A stretch of DNA of 64,000 nucleotides from Coniferiporia sulphurascens (GCA_002794785.1 NBBA01000001.1:2356001-2420000), one strand, 5' to 3'. Counted from the stretch's first letter, positions 50,386 through 63,145 are shown. A program made the numbers and translations. Notes: a model not told the origin generated them from the sequence alone.

Positions 50386-53031
50386 TTAGTTATCATCACC
50401 GCCGACTGCCTCATACCCTGCTGGGACCTGAGCCGGCTTCTTGCTCAAGCGCCGCAGCCAGCCGAACACGCCCCTCGGGCGACTGTCTGGGATTTCTGAC
50501 GTAGTCGTTGACGATGGCGGCTTAGGGCTCAACCCAAATGAACCATAGCTGCGTCCAAGGCTGCGTCTCTGGAGAGCAGCACGTTCACGTTCTTCTTCTT
50601 CCCGTTCTTCCTCTTCTTCGGCGCGGTCCTCTGATGAACATGAATCAGTGAGGCCCAGGACCAAGTGCGTGAGACGAACCTTCTCCGAAAACGGCGTCCA
50701 TCTCTTCCAGGGGTACACCTTTGGTCTCCGGGAAAACTGTTTCAAGTTGGAGACTTCAGCATACAGGGTACATGTATATCCGACACTTACAGAAGTATAC
50801 TAGTGGAGTCATGGTCAGCACGATGCTATGTATGCGGTGTAACAATCGGAACTAACCAACGATGAAACTTGCTGTACAGAAGAAACCGTGCATGGGATAA
50901 AGCCGCCACTGAATAGATGTCTGCCCGGAAAGTAATCAATTGTAAACCTTTAGGAGACAAATATGCGAGCAAGAACGAACCTGGAGGACTGGGGTCATCT
51001 CGCCAACAAGGAAATTGAATGCCCAGTTAGTAGCCGTGGATATCGACACACCCTTGGCACGAACGGTCAGGGGCATGATCTACCAAATGGCCAATAACGA
51101 TCTTTAGCTATAGCTTTCCAAACACGAGACGCGTCGGCCTTACCTCAGGAGGGTACAACCATGGGATCGGCCCCCAACTATAGCCAAAGGCAGCATTGAA
51201 GACTATGACACAGACAACGACAGCTTGCGGGGTTTGGGGAACGTCGATGTACATCCACCATCCGGTCATCATCAACGCGACCGCCATCTAACGTTCATAT
51301 CTCATTCAATCGATCCCTACCGTAGGCAAAGAAATAACACTTACGACCGCACCACCGGACATCAAGATAGCGCGTCGCCCCCAGCGATCAACCAGGAACC
51401 AGGTCGGGACGGTACTCAGAAGGTAGATGAAAGCATTAATACCAGCCATAAGGATAGCATCACGGCCAAGCCAGCCAGCCTCTGAAGCTATTTCAGGAAC
51501 AGATCGGTATTTCGAATGACGCGTCAAACGAACCTTCAAATACTCGAGCTTTATATCAAACATCATGTCAATACATTGTAGTCGCAATTTTGCCAAGATC
51601 ACTCACGTGCATAATACGAGATGACTTGAAGTGGATACGGTCATGCATGTGGCAAAGTTTACAATATCAAAAACTTACCATTAATCCCATTCTGGTTGCG
51701 GTAACCGTTGGTCAGCAGTCCTCTGACGCTTAGCTTTGGCACTCACTAGCTGAGCAAAGGCTTGTGACGCCATCGCTAGAAGCACACGCTTCTTGTACTT
51801 AATCCACATAACAGCGTATGACCTCCCTTCACCTGATTCGCGCTAAGGAGGTTGAGTGAAACATATGGTGTGAATTCAACTCGACGTGATAATTACCTCT
51901 TGTTGAACTCTTTCTTTGATTTCCCGAAATTCTTCTCTGGCCACACGGTTATTCGGATCGCCCCCGTGCAAGTCTGCAATAACACGCATTCCCTCGTCGT
52001 CCTGGTCCGTGTCTATGAGCCAACTATATGCATGTTGTTAGCGAAGAAGGCGGCCGATGAGGTCCTTGAACATACCGAGGACTCTCCGGCATGAGCAAAG
52101 AGCCGCCAGCTAGAATAGCACCGATAATGCATTGCATGAACAAAGGGATTCGCCATGACAGGTCGGAATCCAAAAAGGAGCAGGCATAGTCCGTCCACTG
52201 CGGTCGGAAGTGTTGTGCTTAGTTAAGATAAAAAAGGCATAGCTTCTTCGCACGTACAACAGAAACAGCGTAGCCGAAGATGTTGCCGGTAAACTCCATG
52301 CATGCTAGTGCCCCCCTCTGTAAGTCGAGAGCATTTAATCAGTGGGAAATTATTACAAGGTAAAGGAGCCGACATGATTGGGTGGCGAAATCTCGCTTTG
52401 GTAGATAGGAACGATGGTTCTGAGCGATAGCCATTAATAAAAAAGCAGCACTGGAATATGTCCAGAAAACTGACGAGAGCAGGCCAACTCCAAAGCCGCT
52501 GACAAGTCTTCCCAAGATCATCATGTAGAATCCGTTTGTGAATGTTTGAATAGCACCTCCCAAGGTGAACACCATGGCACCCCAAAACAAGGTCATCTTG
52601 CGACCGATGATGTCGCCAATACGGCCAGATGCAATCGAAGTGACTGTGTAGTACAATGAGGGACAGCTCGTCTAACTGAGTGCAGACTTACTGAGTGCGC
52701 CGATCTCGAGGACGGCCACCATCGTCCCCAACTGCAGCTCATTGAGCTGGAAATAGTTCTCGAAATACGGACCGGTGATAATACCAGACATTACCCTAAG
52801 AGAAGACAGTAAGCTGGGGGGGAAACAACATTTTAGCCTGCGGCGACCGCGCACCCCTGATCATAGCCAAACTAAAGAAAATGCATATTCGTATAAGCAC
52901 GTTTCGGTGGAGACAAACGAAATGCATACTAGGAAGACGCCGAGGCTAGCGAAGATGCTTATGGCGTAAAGGAGCGAGTTGCCGACAAGGCGCGAGCCAG
53001 TGCGCGGCGGGGCAGCGGCGGGAACGTCCAT
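50386..53031 (-). CDS. MFS sugar transporter 2
   Basis: Twelve-helix sugar transporter, tandem paralogue of the gene at 47126. The start at 53031 gives MDVPAAAPPRTGSRLVGNSL, then FGYDQG across a junction. Same motif series: GRIGDIIGRK, GRLVSGFGVGLLS, PIYQSEISPPNHRGAL, PESPRWLIDTDQDDEGM, AFAQLNGINVISYYAR, DRWGRRAILMSG, NAAFGYSWGPIPWLYPPEI and PETKGVPLEEMDAVFGEE. Intron positions look the same as in its neighbour where both can be compared. The C-terminal tail differs: a run of Glu and Arg (about 20 residues), then Ser/Pro-rich sequence with RRLSKKPAQ. It shares a 210-bp promoter gap with the small membrane-protein gene at 53242. Confidence 0.9.
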
Positions 53032-53241
53032 GGTTCATGAAAAGGCGTCGATTCCGACGCCGTCGTAGCCTCCGTGACGAAAAGACAGGGATGATGGTGG
53101 ATGGAGACAAAAACGTGCAGACGAGAGTAAAGTGCAGGAGGCACGGGAGCACATGCACATACCATATGGGAACGTGACCTGCCGCGACTCAAGCGAGCGC
53201 GCCGCTCGGGCACACCAGTCCGCACAGCGACAACGTCCACC

Positions 53242-53581
53242 ATGCAGCGCAACATCACTCGCCAAATGGCGCGCGGCTCAGTGTCTTCCATCGACTCATC
53301 CCCGTCTTCGTCCGACGGTGGCTATGACTCCGACGAGGAGCACCGTCTCGCACAGCAAGAATGGGAGGAGAACTTGCACCAGCTCCAGCTGCTCGTCTCC
53401 GTCGTGCTACTCCCTTATGTCGGAAAATGGCTGGGGAGGAGATGGGCGCATACAGGTGCGTGACAATCCTTTCCTACGAATACGCGTTTCGCTGAACAGG
53501 CATTGTTGTTGTCTAGCCTATGCTCGCTATACTCGTCTAGGGTGGGGACGTGCTTTTATTTTTGGAGAGGGCCATTCGTAG
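53242..53581 (+). CDS. small single-span membrane protein, Mim2-like candidate
   Basis: Predicted protein of about 98 residues. Exon 1 (53242-53457) encodes a Ser/Asp/Glu-rich N terminus (SSSDGGYDSDEEHRL), then QEWEENLHQLQLLVSVVLLP and YVGKWLGRRWAHT. The intron ends before CCTATGCTCG (acceptor at about 53518), adding AYARYTRLGWGRAFIFGEGHS; the stop TAG is at 53579-53581. An acidic head, one helix with a central Pro and Gly and a basic WxxRxx end resembles fungal Mim2, a mitochondrial outer-membrane insertase subunit. That is a resemblance by recall and not proven. It is convergent with the PPR gene, 105 bp away. Confidence 0.55.
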
Positions 53582-53686
53582 AAATTCACAGTACGGAAAG
53601 GACAGGGCTCCTCATTGGGTTTTCACATTTTTGTTTGCAATGGATTAGACTTAGAAGTAGTTTCAATTCGACATTAACTGCGCACA

Positions 53687-55864
53687 CTACGACCACCCAT
53701 TACGACCACCCGCTCTCCATCTACGTATTTGCATAACCATGTCCAACACTCCCCACATCGGCTGGAATCCCGACTTGAGCATGTCACTCATCAGCTCGCT
53801 CGCCAACGCCCACTCATCCCTGCGTGTCAAACCTTTCAGGATAATGTACCATGTGTCGTGCGCAAATGGAACCTTCTTCCTCAACATAACGTTGTAGTAG
53901 TCCGTGAAGAGCTTCAATCCGTCCTGGGTCGGGTTGTCCAGGCATGCCTTGAACAAAACATGATACGTGCCCCGTTTCAGCCTCACTCCGCGCTTCTCCA
54001 TTTTTTTAACAATGTCTTGCGAGACCGTCGTGATGACTTCAGCGTCAAGCTCTCTGCTCCGGTGGATCCCAGCGAGGAACGACGTATACGTGATCTCGTT
54101 TGGTTGTGCCATCTTCATTCCCTCCATCATCTGGAGAATCTCCCAGGCAGAGCGGACTCCTTCCCGCGTACCCGTCCGTACCTGTGCGTCAATAATTGCA
54201 CTGTATGTCGCCACATTCTCTTCCACGCCCACCCTCTTCATGATGTCCAACAACCGCTCTGTTGCATTGGGTACGTGCTCCTTCAGCATCGCGGATAGAA
54301 TAGTCGTGAAAGTTATCACATCGGGACGGACTCCATTTTCTGCGAGTTGATTCATAACCCCTGCAATTCCCCTTAAATCACCCTTCCTCCCGTAGTATTT
54401 TATAAGGATGTTGTATGTGACAATGTCCGGCGGAATCGGGGATTTTGTCATATCTCTCAATAAACCGGTAGCTGCTTTTATGTCGTCTTGAGAAAGGAAA
54501 CCATCCAAGACCGAATTGTGAACAAATATAGTATCTTTGCTCAACGGAACGGCCCGTTTGAATTCGTCAAATGTTTTTAGCGCGACATTTCTGAGTCCGT
54601 CCTGGAGCATAGCCTTAATTTTTGCACCATAAGATCCGGCATTAAAAGCGACGTTTTCCTTCTTCATCATCTCCCAGATTTTCGAGAGCTTTTCCGTTTG
54701 CCGAGTTTTCCGATAGCCCTCCAAAAGACCGTTCCATATGTCAACACCTGGTATTATGCCAGTGTCCAACATTTGCGCCCATAACTTCTCTGCCATGTCC
54801 TCCTGGCGGCCCGCAATGAGAGCACTGATCATATACGCCCATACCTTATCTGGAACGACTATGGGCCGACTTGCTGACTTGCTAGACATGCTGACCGCAG
54901 CCCAAGGGTAAGGACCGACAAATCCCGCCAATAGCTTGTTTGCAAGACTGCCCAATCGCTTGGCTGACATCCCTTCAATGGACAGATTTCGGACGTGTGC
55001 CTTGAAAGCCTCTGGACGCTGGGTCAGCACAGCCATCCACGCCGAGTCGCAGTATGCTCGCGTTTTCGCTTCCAGACCGTCATGATGCCCCAGCTCCTGG
55101 AGTACATGACTTACAGCCTGCGGGACAACGCGACACTCGCTGTGCTTCATGGCGACTGCCAGAGCATCAGTAAATGAGTCTCGCATGGCGTGTGCAGCAA
55201 TGACGATGGCGAGGATGTAATAGAAAGGGCGGCGCTGGTTGGGCTCAAATCGTATGGACGTCGGATCAATGTCGCTTTCGTCCTCTACCATCCCTTCGAC
55301 CTCTTCTTGCAAGTCTTGCACCGGCCCACCATGACTTTTATAAAGCCTGATCACTACGTCAGGCTCGTTGCGTACGAGATGGCGCTTAAGCAGACAAAGC
55401 AACCCGTCAGACATTCCAGCACGCGCGCATGCAAGGGCTAGCCCTTCTGTGGCCTGTCTTTGTTTATCTGTCCACTCCGCTTTTCTGTTTTCGCAAAGCT
55501 TGGAGACCATTTGGGACACGCAGCCGTAGTAAACTGGGTTTAGCACACGCGTGAGGCCTCTCTTCTCGACAGACCGATAGAAAGTCCAGGTAGTGTGGAT
55601 GTCAGGTTCATTCGCCGTGCTTCGTAGACGAGCCAATTCTGCATTGAATGCGATGTGGTCAGCATCTACGAAGCTGTGAACCGGGATGGACCTGGGAATG
55701 GCAGCAAGGGTGGACGCGCTGGAAGACGACCGGTGGACACATGAAGCCCGCGACAACGAGAACGACGGAGTGAGAGCACGATGTACAGGTGCAGAGAGTA
55801 AGCGAGGCGCGAGGAAGTCGAATAAGACGATGTGTGAGGTAGACTTGCCGGCAGACTTGAGCAT
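53687..55864 (-). CDS. PPR protein, probably mitochondrial
   Basis: Intronless gene for about 725 residues. Pentatricopeptide repeats, which bind RNA one base per repeat in mitochondria, are clear in the second half: PGVDIWNGLLEGYRK, PPDIVTYNILIKYYGRKGDL, RPDVITFTTILSAMLKE, VATYSAIIDAQVRTGTREG, PNEITYTSFLAGIHRSREL, KRGTYHVLFKACL and HDTWYIILKGLTRRDEW. The start at 55864 (MLKSAGKSTSHIVLF) is followed by an Arg/Ser-rich segment with no acid residues, fitting import; an in-frame ATG at 55969 would add 35 residues. Its RNA target is unknown. It is one of the few genes here without introns. Confidence 0.88.
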   Translation of the reverse strand: MLKSAGKSTSHIVLFDFLAPRLLSAPVHRALTPSFSLSRASCVHRSSSSASTLAAIPRSIPVHSFVDADHIAFNAELARLRSTANEPDIHTTWTFYRSVEKRGLTRVLNPVYYGCVSQMVSKLCENRKAEWTDKQRQATEGLALACARAGMSDGLLCLLKRHLVRNEPDVVIRLYKSHGGPVQDLQEEVEGMVEDESDIDPTSIRFEPNQRRPFYYILAIVIAAHAMRDSFTDALAVAMKHSECRVVPQAVSHVLQELGHHDGLEAKTRAYCDSAWMAVLTQRPEAFKAHVRNLSIEGMSAKRLGSLANKLLAGFVGPYPWAAVSMSSKSASRPIVVPDKVWAYMISALIAGRQEDMAEKLWAQMLDTGIIPGVDIWNGLLEGYRKTRQTEKLSKIWEMMKKENVAFNAGSYGAKIKAMLQDGLRNVALKTFDEFKRAVPLSKDTIFVHNSVLDGFLSQDDIKAATGLLRDMTKSPIPPDIVTYNILIKYYGRKGDLRGIAGVMNQLAENGVRPDVITFTTILSAMLKEHVPNATERLLDIMKRVGVEENVATYSAIIDAQVRTGTREGVRSAWEILQMMEGMKMAQPNEITYTSFLAGIHRSRELDAEVITTVSQDIVKKMEKRGVRLKRGTYHVLFKACLDNPTQDGLKLFTDYYNVMLRKKVPFAHDTWYIILKGLTRRDEWALASELMSDMLKSGFQPMWGVLDMVMQIRRWRAGGRNGWS

Positions 55865-56249
55865 GCCCAGCCCGGGACGCGTTCGACGATTCAAGGTGCG
55901 TGAGCAGCAATATTTGGCGATACGGCAAAGAATGCTGTTTAATATTACGTAATTACCGGCCCGGGCCATCCGTCTACAAAAAAACATGTACGCCCTTGCT
56001 CTGACTGGGTTGCGCAGAATCGGACGGACACATTCACTTTGCGTCCCATAAACAGGCATATTTTGTTTCCGCAATTCCTTGAAATAGTGATGCAACGGAG
56101 GAAGCATTAGTGCAAATATTACGAAATTATAACAATATCCAAAGGTATACAATGTGAAGCATCTAGGCGACGCCAACAGATGTGCAAATGGGTCTCAAAA
56201 GCGCGGCTCAACACACTTGTGATCAGAATAAAATAAATAGGGTTCCCAT

Positions 56250-59200
56250 TTACACCTTTGCTATCAAGCGCCGCGTCTCCTGAGGGGTGAAATGAAGAAT
56301 TATCGACAGTACACGCACTAAATGTGGCTTTTCGGAGAACGGAGAATATTAGTGCAACGTCAAGCCAGACCACATGCGAACTTACTCTCATGTCCTTATG
56401 CTCTAAGAACTGTAAGATGACGTTCCGGAGGTACTCCAGATTTACCTCTTCGTCACTATTAGCGGGCATGGGAGAACCAGTCCGTGATAATGATGCGAGG
56501 TCAGACGTCGACGGCGGGGGTGAAGATAGACGTGCTTCGGAGGCGTTGTCGTGGCGTGAGGTGCCCCAATAGCCTACGCCTGGATTGCGCTGCTTTTCGA
56601 GCAAGGCAGCAGAGTTTTGTACTTTACGCAATTCCTCCCTCAGTGTCTAGTAATGATATATGAATGTTGGCTTCTCACTCTGAATGATGATATACTCGCC
56701 TTGTTTGACGCCCTGGTCTGGGCCTCCCGTTCCTTTGCCTCAGCGACTTCGTGCTCATGCTGTTCAGCGCGTGATCTGAAATCTTCGCTTTGCCTGAGCA
56801 GTTGAGCCTGTATATGGTTTAGAAGCGAAAGCAGAAAAGTCGATACCAAATTCACCTCAAGCTCGTCCACCCTGTCCTTCTGAAGACCCAGTTCCGAGAG
56901 TTGCCCTTTATAAAGAGATGCTTGGTGACGGAGCTCTTCAACCTCTTGTTCCAGTTTTTGTATCTTCCCCTCTGTGACGTCTTTTGATTGAACAGACGTG
57001 TCTGCCAGACTCCTTAGCGCCTCTATCTCCTGGGTTTTCTGCAGAAGGTTCCGGCTCAACGCGGCTTCCGTCTCATTTCTGTCCCGCTCAGCTTCCGCTA
57101 AACGCGTACTTAGTTCATTTATTCTTGCTTCGTATTTGGTTACCAGCGCCTCACGAATGTTCTCAGAGTCGTCCGGGGATACAGACGGCCGAAGGTCGCG
57201 GTACTCCAATTCACGCCGTGCGTCAGCGAGTTCCTCACTCAGAAGACCACAGCGATCTACAGCTTCGCGAAGCTGAAACTGGAGTTCAGAGGTGCTACCC
57301 TGGAGCGACTCAAGAAGGGACTGAGAAGATTCCACCTCGGCCTGCCGCATCTGAAGCTGGTCGAAAAGAGAATCACGCTCGGAATGAAGCGAACGGACAG
57401 AGCTCTCAAGAGTTTGTATCTTCGCATTCCTCGCAGAGACTTCCTTCTGATACGCAGCCTTTTATATGGATGGTCGTCACTCATAGAAGGGTGATAATTT
57501 ATGACTGCATACCTTCGCTGTAGTAGCTTCCATCTCGAGTTGGCTTTTGCGTGCTGTAAATTCCTTCTCGAGTTTTTCTTTCATCCCGGACAGTTCGCGG
57601 TCGAAGTGCGCTTTCAAACCAGCGATATCTTTCTCCTTCTCAGTCCGCACGATCTCCATCTCCCTCTCCAGCTTCGCCCTCTCTGCGCCTTCCTTTTCCC
57701 TTTCCACTTTGATGTTTTCCTTGAGAGAACCAACCTCCCTAACGGCCTCGTCTCTGTCCTTCTCCGCTTTCACAAGCTTTTGTCGTACAGATTTAAGGAG
57801 GCTGATAGCCTTGACTCTCTTCTCCTCCTCATCTTTCACGGCGTCCTTCAGCTTTTGGGACTCTGTTCGCAATTGATCAAGCTCTGCTTGTCGTTTGCGT
57901 GTACCCTCTTCAGTCTGCGTTGCTGAATTGTAGGCAGCATTAAGTAATGCCTCTGACTCCTCGAGCTGTTTCCGCAGACTGTCAACCAGCTCCGTCTGAG
58001 ACCGGCTTTCGAGACGGTGGGTATCACGAAGTTCCTCTATTCGGTCATCGTACGCTACGCGTTCTGCGTAAGGCTAATTACCCGAGTAGTAAAAGAGGGC
58101 CCCGACTTACTACGTAACTTTCCACTCAATCGCGAAATTTCTTCCTGAGAGCGCTGTATATTCATGTGCCTAAATAAGTGTACATCGATTTGAAAGGTGA
58201 CTACACATACATGCTGACTTGAGTTTAATTCCCGTAAGTGCTCTCTTAACCCTTCTACATCAGAGATCTGGGCCACGGGTGTCAAGTCCGCCAACACAGC
58301 ATTCACGGCATCCTGCGTAGCCCTTAGATCCTCTAAAGACTTGGATACACCTATTACAAACCACATTGATGATTAATAGTTGGCGAAGCAAGGAGTGCCA
58401 TCATACATACCAGAATACATCTCTTCAGCACGAGCAAGCTTGGCTTTTAAGCCGTCGGTATCTTCATCTATTTGTATGGCGTTTTTTAGTTGCAGGGAGT
58501 CAGAAGACCGAGAAGCAGTGAGATTAGTTGACACAGGAGAACATGGAGGAAGGGGTATGTCGGCTTCAGGACAGCGGGAGGGGTCGGATGAAGTACTAGT
58601 TTCAGCATTCTCCGAGGGCCCAGTGAGTTCATTTTCACTCAAGCCATCGCCGAGTTCCTTGGATAGCTGGATCTCCTCCGCAGGAGGTGAGGAAAGGTCT
58701 AGGGTTGAAGGAGATGCGAGATGCCGTCTTGGAGAAGGAGTCGGCGAGTCCGGAAGCGGGGTGGATTTGGGCGACGCGACACGGTCTGGCACCGGCGTCA
58801 ATGCTGGTTTGGGCGAAGAAGCGATTGAAGGACCAGGTGTCGTTGAAGTAGACGCCTCTCCAATGGCGAAAGAGGCACGCAGCCTGTCCTCAAGTGTAGA
58901 CTTTGAGACTGGTCTTAGCTCGCGGTCAGGGCGAGGTGACGGGTTGGCTGAGCTGTCCGCTGACGGCGAGGAGACAGTGAACGGACGCTGGGAAACCAAC
59001 GACTTGCGCAAGTTCGTTAATGCAGACTCAGCAAGATGGCCAGTAGAATGAGCAACACTCGAAAGGTCGAAGGATGCTGAGCCGCGTGCGTGCTCCGATC
59101 GTTCAGGAGAGAAATCCTGCGACTCTGAACGCCCTGGTCGACCGGGACGTGGCTGCGGCTGGGCCAGGTTCTCCATTACATTCCGGAAGCCAGAAAACAT
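56250..59200 (-). CDS. GRIP-domain golgin
   Basis: Golgi tethering protein. The start at 59200 (MFSGFRNVMENLAQPQ) is followed by about 250 Ser/Pro-rich residues, then a coiled coil of roughly 550 residues with heptads throughout (e.g. LVKAEKDRDEAVREVGSLKE near 57730-57790). The C terminus carries a GRIP domain: VNLEYLRNVILQFLEHKDMR joined to PHLVRVLSIILHFTPQETRRL, with the Tyr that binds Arl1. The stop TAA is at 56250-56252. About six introns. Relatives are yeast Imh1 and human golgin-97/-245. The frame is open to 59341 but the start at 59200 fits the usual MFS-type N terminus of golgins. Confidence 0.9.
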
Positions 59201-59556
59201 GGCGGGGCGAGGGAGGGAGCAAGAACACACGCGAGAACAGACCTGGAGAAAGGGAGGTCGGTCGTGGCTTATTCCTGCGCGGCAGCCGCCGGCTGTTCCC
59301 CTGGATTTCTCGCAACTCAGCGGCGTGGAATCTCTGAACACATAATTTCATTCGACACAGCATGAACTACGCTAATACCGCGCTCTGGATTTCAACATAT
59401 TAAATATAGTTCCGATTCATGAGGAAAGATGTTTCCTTTGCTATAAGAAACTAGCAATGACAGCGCGCTGCATAATGTCTAAGATAGAGGGGAGACGAGT
59501 GGGGGTGCCAATATGCCAATATACAATTGCTCAATAAAGATGCGGGTAAATGTCGT
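59201..59556. other. golgin promoter and TUF1 3' region
   Basis: 356-bp gap between two minus-strand genes; the left end carries golgin leader sequence and the middle is AT-rich. No gene seen. Confidence 0.5.
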
Positions 59557-61588
59557 TTACTCGACAATTTTTGTCACGATGCCAGTACCGACTATCACAG
59601 TTACTTCAGAAAATGCCGCAACGCGGTACAACTCGGAATATTTGCTTACCAGTCTTGCCACCCTCGCGAAGAGTGAAGCGAGAACCAACCTCGGCCGCTA
59701 CGTCGTGCACGAGATCACATACCATCTCGACATGATCACCAGGCATTACCATCTTTTCGTTGGCATCGGCTGTGCCCTCAGGGAAAGTCAGCGACACGGT
59801 GATATCAGCCGTCCTCAAGAAGAGCTGAGGTCTGTAGTTGGCCATAAAGGGAGTGTATCGTCCACCTGTTGGCGGTGCTAATCAGAACTAACGCCATAAT
59901 TACATTAGAAAATGAAGACGTACCTTCGTCCTTGGTGAGCACCTTATTATTAACAGGTCAGATCAATGCCCCCTTAAATTCGAAACTGGCATACTCACGT
60001 AGATCTGAGCCTGGAACTTCTTCACAGCCTTCATAGACCCGGGGGCGATGATCACCATTCCACGACGGACCTGCTCCCTCTTGACACCACGGAGGAGAGC
60101 GCCCATGTTGTCACCGGGCTCACCCTTTAAACCTTGCGTCAAAAGAATTACACAACGTCACGTTTGTTCAACTTACGCGATCCAGCTCCTTATGGAACAT
60201 TTCTGTCGGTGGAGGATTAGATCGCTTTCAAAAAACAATGAACAATTCCTTACCAATGCCAGTCAGAGTAGTCTTAAATGAAGCACCCAAGCCAAGAATT
60301 TCAACATCTCCTCCTTTATTCGCGACACCACGCTCAACCTGCGAGAAGAGTGAGCAGGAAAAAAGCAATCATTAATGCAAAGTCGACTCACACGTCCCGT
60401 GCAAACAGTACCACGGCCAGAGATAGAGAAGACATCTGAAATTGAATTGAATGAACTAGCACCTACGTACCCCTGGGTATTTCTTACCTTCGACAGGTAA
60501 TAAGAAGGGCTTATCGAAGTCACCTAGGCGGAAGTTCCGTCAGCTGGCGATAATAGAGGCGATGGCTAAAAGTAACTCACGGGGAGGAAGTTCAAGCCAT
60601 TCGTCACATGCAGCAACGAGAGCGCGGATCTTCTCAGAACCAATTTCCGGGTTGCGACCCTCCAGGGCAGCCAAAGCCGAACCCATGATAATCGGCGTAG
60701 TCTCTCCATCGTAATTGTATGTTGAGAGCAAATCGCGCATTTCCATGTCCACCAGTTCCAGCATTTCCGGGTCCTCAACCACATCGACCTTGTTGATAAA
60801 CACAACGAGCTTCTTGATTCCAACCTGGCGAGCCAGTAAAAGATGCTCGCGCGTTTGAGGCATCTGACCATCCGTAGCCGAGACAACCTAGAAATTGACC
60901 CTTACAATTAGGTGAGAACGAGGCGACGGACGATATGAATGCCTACAATTATAGCACCGTCCATCTGAGCCGCACCAGTAATCATGTTCTTGATATCTGT
61001 GGTTGAGCGTGAGCGGGCATCTCCAGGAGCAAGAGTAAATTACATACAATCAGCGTGACCGGGACAATCGATGTGGCCATAATGCCTCTTCTCGGTTTCG
61101 TACTCGACATGGGCAGAGTTGATAGTGATACCACGCGCTTTCTCCTCCGGAGCTTTATCAATCTGAGCATAGTCTGTGAAAGTCGCGCCTCCACCCTCTG
61201 AGAGAACCTTGGTGATAGCCGCAGTTAAAGTGGTCTTCCCGTGGTCGACGTGACCGATAGTGCCGATGTTCATGTGAGGCTTAGCGCGCGAAAATTTGCC
61301 GGCCTCCGCGTATCCACGGCGCAGTACTATTGTGGTGTCAGAAGAGACCTTCACCGATGTCAGGTCACTTACAGAGCGAACCAACGTGACCCCTAGCAGC
61401 AGAGGGAATGCCAGCAGACGAAGACGCGACAACGCCTCGTAACGTCCGTACGGATCTGAGGGATCGGGACAAAGCTGGAAAAGACATGAGCCCAACAAGG
61501 CGCAAACAGCAAACATGGGGAACAAACCAGCAGAAGAAAGCATGCGACGGCTCGCCATGGCTGGCGCAGCCAGCTTGATACTTAACAT
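59557..61588 (-). CDS. TUF1: mitochondrial translation elongation factor Tu
   Basis: Delivers aminoacyl-tRNA to mitochondrial ribosomes. The start at 61588 gives [20 protein letters not shown], and the next exon [19 protein letters not shown] continues an Arg/Ser-rich presequence that ends near [14 protein letters not shown]-binding motifs: GHVDHGKTT (G1), [14 protein letters not shown] (G2), DCPGHADYI (G3), NKVD (G4) and GSALAALEG (G5). Domain 2/3 segments include [52 protein letters not shown] and [14 protein letters not shown]. It ends GIVTKIVE, stop 59557-59559. About ten introns. The start is 202 bp from the divergent PEX14 start. Confidence 0.95.
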
Positions 61589-61790
61589 TGTCAACCCCTG
61601 CAAGTCAAGGTGATGGCACTGAGCAATGAGCTACTTACGGGCGAAAATTCGAAGGATTTTACCAGATTCGACCCTGAAAATTAGATAATTTTCACACGAT
61701 TCCACGCGATGGTAATTCACATGATGAACGCTCCCGGAACCTTCAACTGCCTGAGCTCTTGCGTCCAGGACTCAACTAAAAGATCTATTC

Positions 61791-62940
61791 ATGGCGTCCC
61801 ATGAGCGGACGGAACTCATGCAAAATGCCATTGCGTTTCTCATGGACCCAAAGGTACATAATCTTATCTTGGTTATCGCTTTGGCCTGACGCGTAGCTCA
61901 TTCGCAATGCAGAGCCAAACGTCTACTTTGGCTCAACGTATACAATTCTTAGAGGCAAAGGGACTGACATCTTCCGAGATTGAGGAGGTCATAAGACAAG
62001 TGTCTATGAAGCAGAACGTCGCCATGCAGGCCCAACCTCCCTCGTATCATTCTCCTTACCAGTATGGTCCCCCTCTATATCCTCAACAGGCCCGACAACC
62101 TATGGACTGGAGGGACTACTTCGTAAGACTATAGCCTTATGTTATCCACAACATTCTCTGAGTCTCCATCCCTATTGCACAGATTATGGCCGTTGTATCA
62201 GGGACTTTTGTCTACGGGGCAGTTACTCTGGCCCGTGTAAGCATATCTCGTCCTCCGTATATACTCATACATATTAATTCCTTTTCTATAGAAATTCTTA
62301 ATGCCGCATCTGCAACCACCATCTTCGACCGCTTACGAAGCGGATAGAGACGCTCTTACAGAACAGTTCGATGGAGCAGAAGCCCTACTTAAGGAAATCC
62401 AAGCGGAGACGGCGGCCGTTCGCCAGGCAGTCGAGGAACAAAAGGAAAAAGTAGAGCAGACAACACAGGATGTCGACGCGTGCGTAAAAGAGATGCGGCA
62501 AGGCGAAGTGAAGTCTCGCGACGAAATGCGAGAAATTAGAGAAGAGGTTAATTCCATTCGGGAAATGCTGCCAAAGGTATGTGGTGGTTATACGCTTATT
62601 CTCCGCCGTTATCTCCGCAATGGAATCTAACTGCATCTCTCAGATGATTGAAAAGAACAAGGAGAGCCAGACTCAATCTCTTTCGGAACTTCAACAGGAG
62701 TTGAAGTCTCTTAAGGCCTTGCTATTGAGTCGCGGTCCTTCCTATCCATCCACACCATCTCCTTCATTCCCTAGCTTTGTCGGGAGACCGTCAATACCGG
62801 CGTGGCAGCTTACAGGGGCTTCAAACGCAGGTTCTGGTGCGGGAGCCGGCAGCTCTGCAACTCCACAAGCAAGCGTATCAGTGAATCCTACGGAGGAAGG
62901 GTCAAGTAAAGACACTCTGCCACCTAGCGAGACGCCTTGA
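61791..62940 (+). CDS. PEX14: peroxin 14
   Basis: Peroxisomal membrane docking protein for the Pex5/Pex7 import receptors. The N-terminal domain reads LMQNAIAFLMDPK joined to SQTSTLAQRIQFLEAKGLT and SSEIEEVIRQVS, the conserved Pex14 fold. Next come a Pro/Gln/Tyr-rich spacer and a membrane helix IMAVVSGTFVYGAVTLAR (near 62185-62240). A coiled coil follows (IQAETAAVRQAVEEQKEKV, then IEKNKESQTQSLSELQQEL), and a Ser/Pro/Gly-rich tail. Four introns; stop TGA at 62938-62940. Confidence 0.93.
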
Positions 62941-63145
62941 GAAAATATATATTTATTACCTTTAGTTGTGCTTGCAAGGATGTACATTTATGGATTGTCA
63001 ATTAATGTTTGCTTCTCCGTTTTTACACTTGTGTTCAACATATTCAATCAAAGGACCCTGGCGCGTTTAATCTGCGATTTACATACGTACTAAATTTATC
63101 GCGCGGAACGGAACGCGCCTCAGCCTGTTCTCCTTCTACCATACC

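Noticed and set aside
50013..50504. 163-codon plus frame between sugar transporters
   Set aside because: Runs antisense into the transporter-2 tail, has no motif and an unlikely composition.
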